NCBI GenBank assembly: GCA_902558585.1
Contig: CACEEO010000004.1
Coordinates: forward strand, 1-44,963
Direction: 5' to 3'
DNA: 44,963 nucleotides
Source: an uncultured Pelagibacteraceae bacterium
GTDB taxonomy: Bacteria; Pseudomonadota; Alphaproteobacteria; Pelagibacterales; Pelagibacteraceae
Shown here: in pieces, positions 23,825-31,370 of the stretch
Layout: every line of letters begins with the position of its first letter
How positions within the stretch are numbered: the first letter of the stretch is position 1
Translations under genes and position numbers: made by a program
Notes under the pieces: model-generated
The model's database searches: none
Told to the model about the DNA's origin: nothing
What the model saw: only the letters and a program-made list of their open reading frames with translations

Positions 23825-23845
23825 CTGATAAAATATAGTTTCTAA

Positions 23846-24631
23846 CTAACAAGCATCAACGGCTTTTTTAGCCTGAGTGACAACTAAACTAGCTCTAAAT
23901 TCTGCAGAAGCATGCATATCAGTGTTCATTTCTGAACTATCTAGATCCATTCCATCTATTGAAGAAGAGGAAAAATTACCCGTTAGGGCTTTTGACATAT
24001 CTTTATCATTATAAACACATGATTTTGCACCAGTAACTGCAACGTTTACATCTCCTTTATGTTTAGCCACATATACTCCAACGATTGCATATCTAGATGC
24101 AGGATTAGGATGTTTTTGATAGCTAGATTTTTCTGGTATTTGAAATTCTATAGCTTCAATTAACTCACCCTTTTTTAAAGCGGTCTCAAACATTCCTTTA
24201 AAAAACTTTGCCGCTTCAATTTTTCTTTCGTTCGTATGTATTGTTGCGTTTAAAGCTATACATGCAGATGGATAATCAGCTGATGGATCGTTATTTGCAA
24301 TTGAACCACCTATCGTTCCTCTATTTCTTACTTGTGGATCACCAATTCCTTCAGCCAAACTAGACAATGATGGAATTGCTTTTTTAACATCTTTAGAATT
24401 TGAAACTTCAACATGTTTAGTTGCAGCTCCTATTGTAACTGATTTGCCACTTACTTTTATACCACTTAATTTTTTAATATTTTTTATATCAATTAAATCT
24501 TTGTAAGTAGCCAATCCTAATTTCATTGAAGGAATAGTAGTCATTCCTCCTGCTAAAAAAGCAGAACTAGATGAAGCAAGTTTAGATGCCTCTTTACTAT
24601 CTTTTGCTGAATGATAATTAAAATCTTTCAT
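23846..24631 (-). CDS. coxM: CoxM-like FAD-binding subunit of a molybdenum hydroxylase
   Basis: The medium, FAD-carrying subunit of a CO-dehydrogenase/xanthine-dehydrogenase family enzyme, which passes electrons from the [2Fe-2S] subunit to the acceptor. FAD-binding motifs are 'FLAGGMTTIPSMKLGLA' near residue 26 and 'VRNRGTIGGSIANNDPSADYPS' near 100. The C-terminal CO_deh_flav_C domain follows. At 261 residues it is slightly short for the family (about 280), but no motif is missing. It has a good AGGAGG ribosome site and lies eight bases after coxL. The operon order here is S-L-M, which differs from the M-S-L order of classical form-I CO dehydrogenase. Confidence 0.88.
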   Translation of the reverse strand: MKDFNYHSAKDSKEASKLASSSSAFLAGGMTTIPSMKLGLATYKDLIDIKNIKKLSGIKVSGKSVTIGAATKHVEVSNSKDVKKAIPSLSSLAEGIGDPQVRNRGTIGGSIANNDPSADYPSACIALNATIHTNERKIEAAKFFKGMFETALKKGELIEAIEFQIPEKSSYQKHPNPASRYAIVGVYVAKHKGDVNVAVTGAKSCVYNDKDMSKALTGNFSSSSIDGMDLDSSEMNTDMHASAEFRASLVVTQAKKAVDAC

Positions 24632-24638
24632 AAACCTC

Positions 24639-27017
24639 CTATGCTGCTTTTGCGTTAGATTTTTTTAGATTTTTACAAGCCTTCCACACTTTTTCAGCTG
24701 TAGCTGGCATAGTAACCTCTTGTCCACCTAAGGCATCAATTACAGCATTCATCACAGTAGGTGGTGCTGCTATTGCTCCTGCTTCTCCACAACCTTTAAC
24801 TCCTAAAGGATTTGTGGTTGCATGTGTACAAGTATAACCGATGTTGAACTCAGGAAAATTATCTGCACGTGGCATCGTATAATCCATATAAGATCCAGTC
24901 ATCAACTGACCTGTTTCATCATACTCTGCATTTTCATACAATGCTTGACCAATGCCTTGAGCAAGACCACCATGAACTTGTCCTTCGACAACCATTGGAT
25001 TAATTATTCTTCCAAAATCATCACAAGCTGTATATTTTTCTAGCTTCACATGACCTGTTTCTGGATCTATCTCAACTTCAGCAATATGTGTTCCTGCTGG
25101 AAAAGAAAAGTTTGAAGGATCATAAAAAGAAGTTTCTTTTAAACCAGGCTCATCACCCTCTGGCAATGGAGATTTCATTTCATCTCTTACACCCGGTAGA
25201 TAACAAGCAAAAGCTACTTCTCCTATTGTTTTCTTTTTATTTGATTTAGAAACAATAAATTCTCCGTCTTTGAACTCAACATCTTCTGGATTTGCCTCTA
25301 ACATTTTTGCTGTAACTCTTTTACCTTTTTCAACTATTTTTTTACAAGCATTAACAATTGCGATACCACCAACAGCTAAAGATCTAGAACCGTATGTTCC
25401 CATACCAAATGTTCCTTTATCTGTATCTCCATGAACGATATCTATATTTTCTATTGGTACACCTAACTCATCAGCTGCTATTTGAGCAAAAGTTGTTTGG
25501 TGACTTTGTCCATGACTATGTGAACCTGTGTAAACAGTGACTTGTCCAGTTGGATTAAATCTAACCTCTGCAGATTCCCATAATCCAACTCCACATCCTA
25601 AAGACATTACAGCAGCTGAAGGAGCAATACCGCATGCTTCAAAATATGAGGTAACACCAATTCCTCTAAGTTTTCCTTTAGCTTCAGACTCTTTTCTTCT
25701 TGCCTCAAAACCTTTGTAGTCTGCCATCTGTTTTGCCTTTTCCATTCCAGCAACATAATCGCCAGAATCTACAGTATGAACTAATGTTTGTTTAAAAGGA
25801 AATGCTGTAGGGAAATTTTTAATTCTAAGTTCAGTTTTATCAATCCCTAATTCCATTGAAGCTTTTTCAACTAATCTTTCAATAGTGTATGTAGCCTCTG
25901 GTCTTCCTGCACCTCTATAAGCATCTACTGGAGCTGTATTTGTATATACAGCTTTGACATTTGTATAAGCTGCTGGAATTTCATAAACTCCAGTTGCACA
26001 AGGTCCAAATAAATAAGTCGGTGTAACTGTACCAAATACTCGAGCATAAGCTCCAAGGTTTGCTATGGTCTCATTTTTAAAACCAAGAAACTTTCCATCT
26101 TTAGTAACCGCTAATTCTGCATGAGTTACATGATCTCTTCCATGTATGTCAGTTAAAAAAGATTCTGATCTTTCTGCAACCCACTTTATAGCTCTATTAA
26201 TTTTTTTAGCTGCCCAGCTACAAACAATATCTTCGTTGTAGACATTAATTTTTGAACCAAAACCACCGCCAACATCTGGAGCTACAACTCTTAACTTATG
26301 TTCAGGAGCTACATTTCCAAAAGCAGACATTATCAATCTTGATAAATGTGGATTTTGACTTGTAGTATATAAAGTAATCTCTTCAGATGCTGCATTGTAA
26401 TCGGCAACACATGCTCTTGGCTCCATTGCATTTGGAATTAATCTATTATTAATGATATCAATAGAAATTACTTTATCAGCCTTATCAAATGCTTCTTTAA
26501 CTTTTTGTCTATCGCCTAATAACCAGTCAAAACAAAGATTTTTATCGATGCCTTCATGAATAGTATCTCCATTCATAGCATCTGCAGTACTTGTGACTGC
26601 TTTTAATACTTTGTAATCAACTTCAACTTTTTCTGCAGCTTCTTTTGCTTCTGCTAAACTTTCAGCAATTACAACTGCAACAGGATCTCCAACAAAATTT
26701 ACATTATCTTTAGCTAGCGGAGGGTTTCCAGGACATTTCATTTCTGTGCCATCTTCACTTCTGATTGCCCAACCCGCAATTAAACCTCCAATTTTATCAT
26801 CTGCTATTTCTTTGCCTGTAAGTATGCTTACTACTCCTGATGATTTTAAAGCTTTATCAATATTTAATTTTTTAATAGATGCTCTTGCATGTGGAGACCT
26901 AACAAAAATCGCGTAAGTTTGATTTGCTAAATTAATATCTGCTGTGTATCTGCCTTTACCAGTTAAAAATCTTTTATCCTCTTTTCTCTCAACTCTAGAA
27001 CCTACTAAACTTGCCAT
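24639..27017 (-). CDS. coxL: CoxL-like molybdopterin large subunit, form II (AYRGAGR)
   Basis: The catalytic subunit of an aerobic CO-dehydrogenase/xanthine-dehydrogenase-like hydroxylase, 792 residues, with cofactor contacts such as 'APDVGGGFGSK' and the catalytic-Glu loop 'GVKGCGEAGAIAAPP' near the C-terminus. The active-site loop reads AYRGAGR at residues 366-372. True CO dehydrogenase (form I) has AYxCSFR with a Cys that binds copper; AYRGAGR marks form II, whose CO oxidation is doubtful and whose natural substrate is generally unknown. It has a strong AGGAGG ribosome site. The small and medium subunit genes flank it, and XdhC parts and a MocA-like gene follow. Annotating it simply as CO dehydrogenase would overstate the evidence. 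Confidence 0.9.
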   Translation of the reverse strand: MASLVGSRVERKEDKRFLTGKGRYTADINLANQTYAIFVRSPHARASIKKLNIDKALKSSGVVSILTGKEIADDKIGGLIAGWAIRSEDGTEMKCPGNPPLAKDNVNFVGDPVAVVIAESLAEAKEAAEKVEVDYKVLKAVTSTADAMNGDTIHEGIDKNLCFDWLLGDRQKVKEAFDKADKVISIDIINNRLIPNAMEPRACVADYNAASEEITLYTTSQNPHLSRLIMSAFGNVAPEHKLRVVAPDVGGGFGSKINVYNEDIVCSWAAKKINRAIKWVAERSESFLTDIHGRDHVTHAELAVTKDGKFLGFKNETIANLGAYARVFGTVTPTYLFGPCATGVYEIPAAYTNVKAVYTNTAPVDAYRGAGRPEATYTIERLVEKASMELGIDKTELRIKNFPTAFPFKQTLVHTVDSGDYVAGMEKAKQMADYKGFEARRKESEAKGKLRGIGVTSYFEACGIAPSAAVMSLGCGVGLWESAEVRFNPTGQVTVYTGSHSHGQSHQTTFAQIAADELGVPIENIDIVHGDTDKGTFGMGTYGSRSLAVGGIAIVNACKKIVEKGKRVTAKMLEANPEDVEFKDGEFIVSKSNKKKTIGEVAFACYLPGVRDEMKSPLPEGDEPGLKETSFYDPSNFSFPAGTHIAEVEIDPETGHVKLEKYTACDDFGRIINPMVVEGQVHGGLAQGIGQALYENAEYDETGQLMTGSYMDYTMPRADNFPEFNIGYTCTHATTNPLGVKGCGEAGAIAAPPTVMNAVIDALGGQEVTMPATAEKVWKACKNLKKSNAKAA

Positions 27018-27037
27018 TTTCTTTTTCCTCCTTAAAA

Positions 27038-27499
27038 TTACATTTTTGTTGCTGCTTCTTTAACCGCGGCAACAATATTTTGATATCCTGTACATCTGCA
27101 AATATTTCCTTCTAACCAATCTCTAATTTCTTTATCTGATGGTTTTTTGTTTTTTTGCAAAAGATCAACTGCACTCATAACCATTCCTGGAGTACAAAAA
27201 CCACACTGTAAGCCATGAAGTTTTTTGAACGCTTCTTGCATTGGATGCATTTTTCCATTTGTTTCTAAACCTTCAATTGTTGTAACTTTTGATCCATTAA
27301 CATCAGCTGCTAAAGCCGTACAACTTTTTAAAGAATTTCCATCAACATGAACTACACAAGCTCCACATTGGCTAGTATCACATCCGATATGTGTACCTGT
27401 TAGCTGTAAATGCTCTCTTAAAAATGTAGATAGTAAAGTGTTATCAGGAGCTTCTTTTTCAACTTTTCTTCCATTAACTTCTAATGAAATTTTACCCAT
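27038..27499 (-). CDS. coxS: CoxS-like [2Fe-2S] small subunit
   Basis: The iron-sulfur subunit of the molybdenum hydroxylase, 153 residues. The plant-ferredoxin-type cluster is bound by C40, C45, C48 and C60 ('[12 protein letters not shown]', then 'LKSC'). The second cluster is bound by C99, C102, C134 and C136 ('CGFCTPGM', 'GNICRCTGY'). All eight ligands are intact. It is the first structural gene of the cox run, with an AGGAGAG ribosome site and an 87-base upstream gap containing a TTGACA-like element, so the operon promoter may lie there. Its clusters would depend on the SUF system encoded later in the window. Confidence 0.93.
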   Translation of the reverse strand: MGKISLEVNGRKVEKEAPDNTLLSTFLREHLQLTGTHIGCDTSQCGACVVHVDGNSLKSCTALAADVNGSKVTTIEGLETNGKMHPMQEAFKKLHGLQCGFCTPGMVMSAVDLLQKNKKPSDKEIRDWLEGNICRCTGYQNIVAAVKEAATKM

Positions 27500-27586
27500 A
27501 ATCTCTCCTTATAAATAATAAGAAGATTTAATCATTTTGAGAATATGATAGCAAGTGTCAAATTAAACACTACTTGGACTAGAATT

Positions 27587-28153
27587 TTATTTTAAAAACA
27601 TCCAATAAATTAAGAAAATTCCAAAAACTACTACGGCAGTTAAATACCCATAACTAATTTTTGAGTCAGAAGTTTTTTGTTCAACTGCTAATGGAGTTTC
27701 TTTTTCTTCAACTTTTTCAGAAGAAATTAATTCAGAAAATTTACCAAAAAAAATATCTGCCATTTTTTTTGCTGTCATATCTATAAGTCTTGAACCTACT
27801 TGTGCAATTTTACCACCTACTTGTGCTTCAACAGAATAAATTAAATTTGTTCCAGTTTCTGTATCCTCAAGTTTAACTTCAGCTTCTCCTGAAGCAAAAC
27901 CAACTAGAGAGTTTCCAGATCCTGAAATCTTATAACTGTTAGGAGGATTTAAATCTTTTAATTCAATATCACCAGAAAAGGTTGCATTAAAAGGTCCAAT
28001 TTTATTTGTAGCTTTTGCAGAAAATTCAGTATCAGATTTTTTATTAAATTCTTCACATCCCGGGATTGCTTGTTTAAGTATTTCTGGATCATTTAAAGCT
28101 TCCCAAACTTTTTGTTTTTCTAAATTAATTTTATAAGATCCTGTTAATTTCAT
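27587..28153 (-). CDS. coxG: CoxG-like SRPBCC protein with C-terminal membrane anchor
   Basis: A 188-residue SRPBCC (START-like) fold protein of the CO dehydrogenase subunit G family. Hallmarks are 'WEALNDPEILKQAIPGCEEF' near the N-terminus and 'AQVGGKIAQVGSRLIDMTAKKMADIFF'. The C-terminus has a charged linker and then one hydrophobic helix 'YLTAVVVFGIFLIYWMFLK'. In carboxydotrophs CoxG helps anchor the enzyme to the inner membrane, and here the terminal helix fits that role. It is upstream of coxS in the same direction after an 87-base gap and is divergent from the DUF1244 gene with only 21 bases between starts. Confidence 0.88.
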   Translation of the reverse strand: MKLTGSYKINLEKQKVWEALNDPEILKQAIPGCEEFNKKSDTEFSAKATNKIGPFNATFSGDIELKDLNPPNSYKISGSGNSLVGFASGEAEVKLEDTETGTNLIYSVEAQVGGKIAQVGSRLIDMTAKKMADIFFGKFSELISSEKVEEKETPLAVEQKTSDSKISYGYLTAVVVFGIFLIYWMFLK

Positions 28154-28174
28154 AAATTAAACATATAATAAATT

Positions 28175-28420
28175 ATGGATGAAAATACAAAAAAAGAATT
28201 ACAATCTGCAGCTTTTGAAAGATTAATTTCTCATCTTAGAGAAAGAAAAGATGTACAAAATATAGATCTAATGAATCTTGCAGGTTTTTGTAGAAACTGT
28301 CTTTCTAAATGGTACAGAGAAGAAGCGGGAAAAAAAGGGATTGAAATTTCTGATCCTGATGCAAGAGAACATGTTTACGGGATGCCTTATTCTGAATGGA
28401 AAGATAAATATCAAAAATAA
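28175..28420 (+). CDS. DUF1244 family small protein
   Basis: An 81-residue protein of the DUF1244 family, widespread in proteobacteria and of unknown function. The conserved core 'LMNLAGFCRNCLSKWY' with its CxxC-like cysteine pair and 'YGMPYSEWKDKYQ' are both present, so it is complete. Its ATG is preceded within a few bases by TATAAT. If that box is used as a -10, the transcript would be leaderless. Only 21 bases separate it from the divergent coxG start. Its stop abuts the stop of the convergent moaB gene with no spacer. Confidence 0.85.
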   Translation: MDENTKKELQSAAFERLISHLRERKDVQNIDLMNLAGFCRNCLSKWYREEAGKKGIEISDPDAREHVYGMPYSEWKDKYQK

Positions 28421-28921
28421 TTATTTCTCTTTAAGTCTAGGGAATAATTCTACAAAATTACAGGGTTTATGATTAACGTCTAATTGATGCTTTAATATTC
28501 CATCCCACGCATCAGTTACACCTCCTGAGGATCCTGGTAATGCAAATATATATTTACCATTAGACAAAGCTGCACAAGCTCTAGATTGTATAGAGGATGT
28601 TCCAACTGTTTTTAGACTTATTGTTCTAAATACCTCCCCAAATCCAGGTATATGTTTATCTGCAATTTCATTAACTGCTTCAGGAGTTATATCTCTTCCA
28701 GTAAGACCTGTTCCTCCCGTAGTTATTATAACATCTATCTCTTTTTGATTAGTCCATTCTTTTAAAATTTTTACAATATCTTCTTTATTGTCTTTACAAA
28801 TTTTTCGATCAATTAATTGATGTTTGGCTTCTTTAATTTTTTCAACCAAGATTGCACCCGATTTATCATTATCAAATGTTCTTGTATCTGTTACAGTTAA
28901 TAAAGCTATATTTACATCCAT
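28421..28921 (-). CDS. moaB: Molybdenum cofactor biosynthesis protein B (MoaB/MogA family)
   Basis: A 166-residue molybdopterin adenylyltransferase-type protein. 'ALLTVTDTRTFDNDKSG' at the N-terminus and 'VIITTGGTGLTGRDITPEAV' in the middle are the family landmarks, with 'ALPGSSGGVTDAWDGIL' near the end. MoaB/MogA adenylates molybdopterin before MoeA inserts molybdate. No moeA or molybdate transporter is in the window, so those must lie elsewhere. It is divergent from a TauE/SafE exporter gene with just nine bases between start codons, and it meets DUF1244 stop to stop. Confidence 0.92.
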   Translation of the reverse strand: MDVNIALLTVTDTRTFDNDKSGAILVEKIKEAKHQLIDRKICKDNKEDIVKILKEWTNQKEIDVIITTGGTGLTGRDITPEAVNEIADKHIPGFGEVFRTISLKTVGTSSIQSRACAALSNGKYIFALPGSSGGVTDAWDGILKHQLDVNHKPCNFVELFPRLKEK

Positions 28922-28930
28922 AATTTAAAA

Positions 28931-29677
28931 ATGATTATATTATCAATTCTTTTCTTTGTAACTGCATTAATATACTCAAGTGTTGGTTTTGGGGGAGGCT
29001 CAACATATCTCGTAATACTTTTAATTTGGGGTGTGCCTTACACAATATTTCCCGTTATAGCCCTTGTATGTAATATTATTGTTGTATCTGGTAATTCTAT
29101 TAATTTTATAAGATCTAAGAATATAAACTTTAATTTACTTTTTCCTTATTTAATTGGCTCCATACCTTTTGCCTTTATTGGAGGATCGATAAAAATTGAA
29201 AAAAGTTTATTTGAGATTTTATTATTTTGTGTTTTGTTGGTTGCAGGCATTTTTTTATTAATTGAAAGTAAATCTTTTAATAAAGAGCAAATTAAAATTA
29301 ATAAAATACCAAGATTAATCTCAATTTCTTTTGGATCGATAATTGGCTTTATGTCAGGCATAGTAGGAATTGGTGGAGGAATTTTTTTAAGCCCTCTTCT
29401 ATTTTTAATGAAAGCTGGATACCCTAAGCATATCACCAGCAGTGCATCTTTATTTATATTAATCAATTCTATCTTTGGAATAGCTGGACAGCTGACAAAA
29501 GATCAGGTTTTAGATCAAGTTATTACCTATTGGCCATTATTTTTATCGGTACTTATTGGAGGACAAATTGGTAGCTTATTAAACATTAAATTTTTATCGA
29601 ATAAAATTTTAGCTCTACTAACTTCTTTTCTTGTAATTTTTGTCGCAATAAGAATGGGGATTAAACTTATTGCTTAA
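28931..29677 (+). CDS. TauE/SafE family sulfite or organic-anion exporter
   Basis: A 248-residue membrane protein with about seven to eight hydrophobic helices. Two half-repeats carry the family glycine-rich signatures: 'SVGFGGGSTYLVILL' near residue 17 and 'SGIVGIGGGIFLSPLLFL' near 145. TauE/SafE proteins export sulfite, sulfoacetate or related anions. In a sulfur-limited marine bacterium this would fit with organosulfur use, but no sulfonate gene is adjacent. The start lies nine bases from the divergent moaB start, so its promoter must overlap the moaB coding region. Confidence 0.87.
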   Translation: MIILSILFFVTALIYSSVGFGGGSTYLVILLIWGVPYTIFPVIALVCNIIVVSGNSINFIRSKNINFNLLFPYLIGSIPFAFIGGSIKIEKSLFEILLFCVLLVAGIFLLIESKSFNKEQIKINKIPRLISISFGSIIGFMSGIVGIGGGIFLSPLLFLMKAGYPKHITSSASLFILINSIFGIAGQLTKDQVLDQVITYWPLFLSVLIGGQIGSLLNIKFLSNKILALLTSFLVIFVAIRMGIKLIA

Positions 29678-29714
29678 TCTTGAATAAATATGCTTTTAAT
29701 ATATTTAAAGCATT

Positions 29715-30305
29715 ATGAAAAATATTAAGCCTTTTGGTCCATCAATTGGAAAGACAAAAATTTCAAAGAAATTTTTAAATATCTTGAACAAAGAGATTGA
29801 TAATAAAGTTTTAACAAAAAATAATGATTATAGTTCTAAATTAGCCAGTCAAATTAAAAAAGAAATTAAAATTTCAAATAATTTTATAAAAAAGAATTTA
29901 GAGAGAGAAATAAAAAAAAATATCAAAGATTTTCTTAAAAATGAAAAAATTAAAAAAGTTAAAAATATAAAAATATTAAATTTATGGGTAGTTAGTCAAT
30001 TTAAAGATGAATATAACCCTATTCATTATCATGATGGAGATATATCTGGTGTGGGTTATTTAAAAGTCCCAAAAAATATGACTAAAAATAAACTTTTAAA
30101 AAATAAAAAAGATAAGACTAATGGCACAATTGATTTTATAAACGGACAAAGGGGTTTTTTAAGCAGAAGTATTTTTAATATTGTGCCTAAAGAAAGAGAC
30201 TTGATAATTTTTCCAAACTATTTGATGCATACTGCATATCCATTTAATATTAATGCTGAAAGAAGATCTTTTTCTTTTAATGCTAAAATTATTTTAGATA
30301 AATAG
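29715..30305 (+). CDS. Putative 2OG-Fe(II) oxygenase (TIGR02466-like)
   Basis: A 196-residue protein whose C-terminal half resembles the TIGR02466-type putative 2OG/Fe(II) oxygenases. 'NPIHYHDGDISGVGYLKVP' supplies likely iron ligands (H104/H106 and an Asp), 'IIFPNYLMHTAYPF' the distal His (H172), and 'ERRSFSFNAKI' the 2OG-binding Arg. The N-terminal 80 residues are Lys/Ile/Asn-rich helix-forming sequence. It follows the exporter gene by 37 bases on the same strand and precedes the SAM riboswitch region. Members of this group are often found near phage or cyanophage-like genes, but nothing phage-like is visible here. Substrate unknown. Confidence 0.75.
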   Translation: MKNIKPFGPSIGKTKISKKFLNILNKEIDNKVLTKNNDYSSKLASQIKKEIKISNNFIKKNLEREIKKNIKDFLKNEKIKKVKNIKILNLWVVSQFKDEYNPIHYHDGDISGVGYLKVPKNMTKNKLLKNKKDKTNGTIDFINGQRGFLSRSIFNIVPKERDLIIFPNYLMHTAYPFNINAERRSFSFNAKIILDK

Positions 30306-30338
30306 TTTACAAACATTCATTTATAAATTAAAAGGTAA

Positions 30339-30386
30339 TTGCCGATTTGATCCTATTGCGGGCATAAACTGCTAAAATGGAAATCC
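30339..30386 (+). promoter_or_regulatory. SAM-II riboswitch aptamer
   Basis: The segment matches the SAM-II pseudoknot aptamer of marine alphaproteobacteria. P1 pairs TGCC (30340-30343) with GGCA (30361-30364). The loop contains GATTTGATCCTATTGC and is followed by ATAAACTGCTAAAATGG, both core motifs of the class. TCC in the loop can pair with GGA at 30379-30381 to form the pseudoknot. The recognition is by eye from the known Sargasso Sea metX-type sequence. A covariance search (Infernal, Rfam SAM-II) would settle it. Confidence 0.82.
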
Positions 30387-30401
30387 CAAAATAATCAAAT
30401 A

Positions 30402-30466
30402 AGCAAGGTAGTTGAACTTTATTGTGCACCTAGCATAAAGCTAAAGCACTAAAAAAGTGAGGAAAC
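30402..30466 (+). promoter_or_regulatory. SAM-V riboswitch aptamer overlapping the ribosome-binding site
   Basis: A second SAM aptamer of the related SAM-V class, known from SAR11. AGGT (30406-30409) pairs with ACCT (30428-30431). The loop TTGAACTTTATTGTGC and the downstream GCATAAAGCTAAAGCAC repeat the same core motifs as the SAM-II copy. GTGC (30424-30427) can pair with GCAC (30446-30449), while the overlapping CACT can instead pair with AGTG just before the Shine-Dalgarno GAGG. These competing pairings suggest control of translation of the methyltransferase gene by S-adenosylmethionine. Confidence 0.8.
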
Positions 30467-30467
30467 A

Positions 30468-31370
30468 ATGGATATTAATTTTTTTAAAGAGACGAGAATA
30501 TTGGATGGTGGAATGGGTCAAGAGCTTTTGGCTCGAGGCATGAAGACAAATGGAACTTTATGGAGTGCTAATGCGATACTAAATTCTGAATATCATGAAT
30601 TGGTAGAGAGTACTCACAAAGATTTTGTAAAAGCTGGGGCAGAAGTAATTGTTACAACAACTTTTACGACAAGAAGAAAAAGACTAAGTGAAAACAACAT
30701 TGAAGATAAATTCGAATATCTTAATAAAAAAGCAGGAGAAATTGCCTTAAAAGTGAAAAATGAATATCCAAATATAATGATTGCTGGAGGTTTGCCACCT
30801 CAACGTTTAACTTATGAAGAGGATATAAGAAGTGAGGTTGAAATCACTAAAGACTTTAATGAGCAGGCTAGATTATTAAATGAATATGTAGATTTTTATT
30901 ACTTTGATGTTTGGAGCAGCATTAGAGAGTTTAAATGTGGTATTGAGGCAATTAAAGAATTCAAAAAACCTTATTTAATAGGAATTCATATTTCAGAAGG
31001 TACAAAGTTACCTAGTGGTGAAAAAATTTCAGATATTAAAAGTATTATTGATGGAAATCTTTTAGGCGTTATGTTGTCTTGTGTTTCACCTGAAAATTAT
31101 GAGCACAACCTTGAAGAAATCAAAAAATTAAACGTACCATTTGGATTTAAATTAAATGGATTTATGACAACTAAACCAAAAAACGGATACACAGCTAATT
31201 ATTTAAAAACTAAGGGAAATCCAAATGAGTTTTTAGGAAAAAGACATGATCTTACACCAGATAAATTTCATGAAATTGCAAAAAAATTTAAAAAAAATGG
31301 AGCAACAATTATTGGAGGTTGTTGTGAAACTGGTCCTGCTCACATAAAAGCAATGGCAAAGCTTAAGTAA
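30468..31370 (+). CDS. bhmT: Homocysteine S-methyltransferase (BhmT-like)
   Basis: A 300-residue zinc-dependent methyltransferase that makes methionine from homocysteine, using betaine, S-methylmethionine or a similar methyl donor. The zinc ligands are C205 ('VMLSCVSPEN') and C285/C286 ('GGCCETGP'). The N-terminus 'ILDGGMGQELLARG' and 'AEVIVTTTFTT' are family signatures. It is preceded by two consecutive SAM-sensing aptamers, which supports a role in methionine/SAM supply under feedback control. SAR11 bacteria use dimethylated osmolytes, so glycine betaine or DMSP are plausible donors (inference); the sequence does not decide between them. Its last 8 bases overlap the convergent DMT exporter gene. 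Confidence 0.88.
   Translation: MDINFFKETRILDGGMGQELLARGMKTNGTLWSANAILNSEYHELVESTHKDFVKAGAEVIVTTTFTTRRKRLSENNIEDKFEYLNKKAGEIALKVKNEYPNIMIAGGLPPQRLTYEEDIRSEVEITKDFNEQARLLNEYVDFYYFDVWSSIREFKCGIEAIKEFKKPYLIGIHISEGTKLPSGEKISDIKSIIDGNLLGVMLSCVSPENYEHNLEEIKKLNVPFGFKLNGFMTTKPKNGYTANYLKTKGNPNEFLGKRHDLTPDKFHEIAKKFKKNGATIIGGCCETGPAHIKAMAKLK

Noticed and set aside
24639-27017. Calling CoxL a true (form I) carbon monoxide dehydrogenase
   Set aside because: The active-site loop is AYRGAGR, without the copper-binding Cys of AYxCSFR, so CO oxidation is not supported.
27500-27586. Sigma-70 promoter for coxS from the TTGACA-like box (27557-27562)
   Set aside because: The -35 looks good but no -10 at proper spacing was convincing, so it is mentioned only in the coxS entry.
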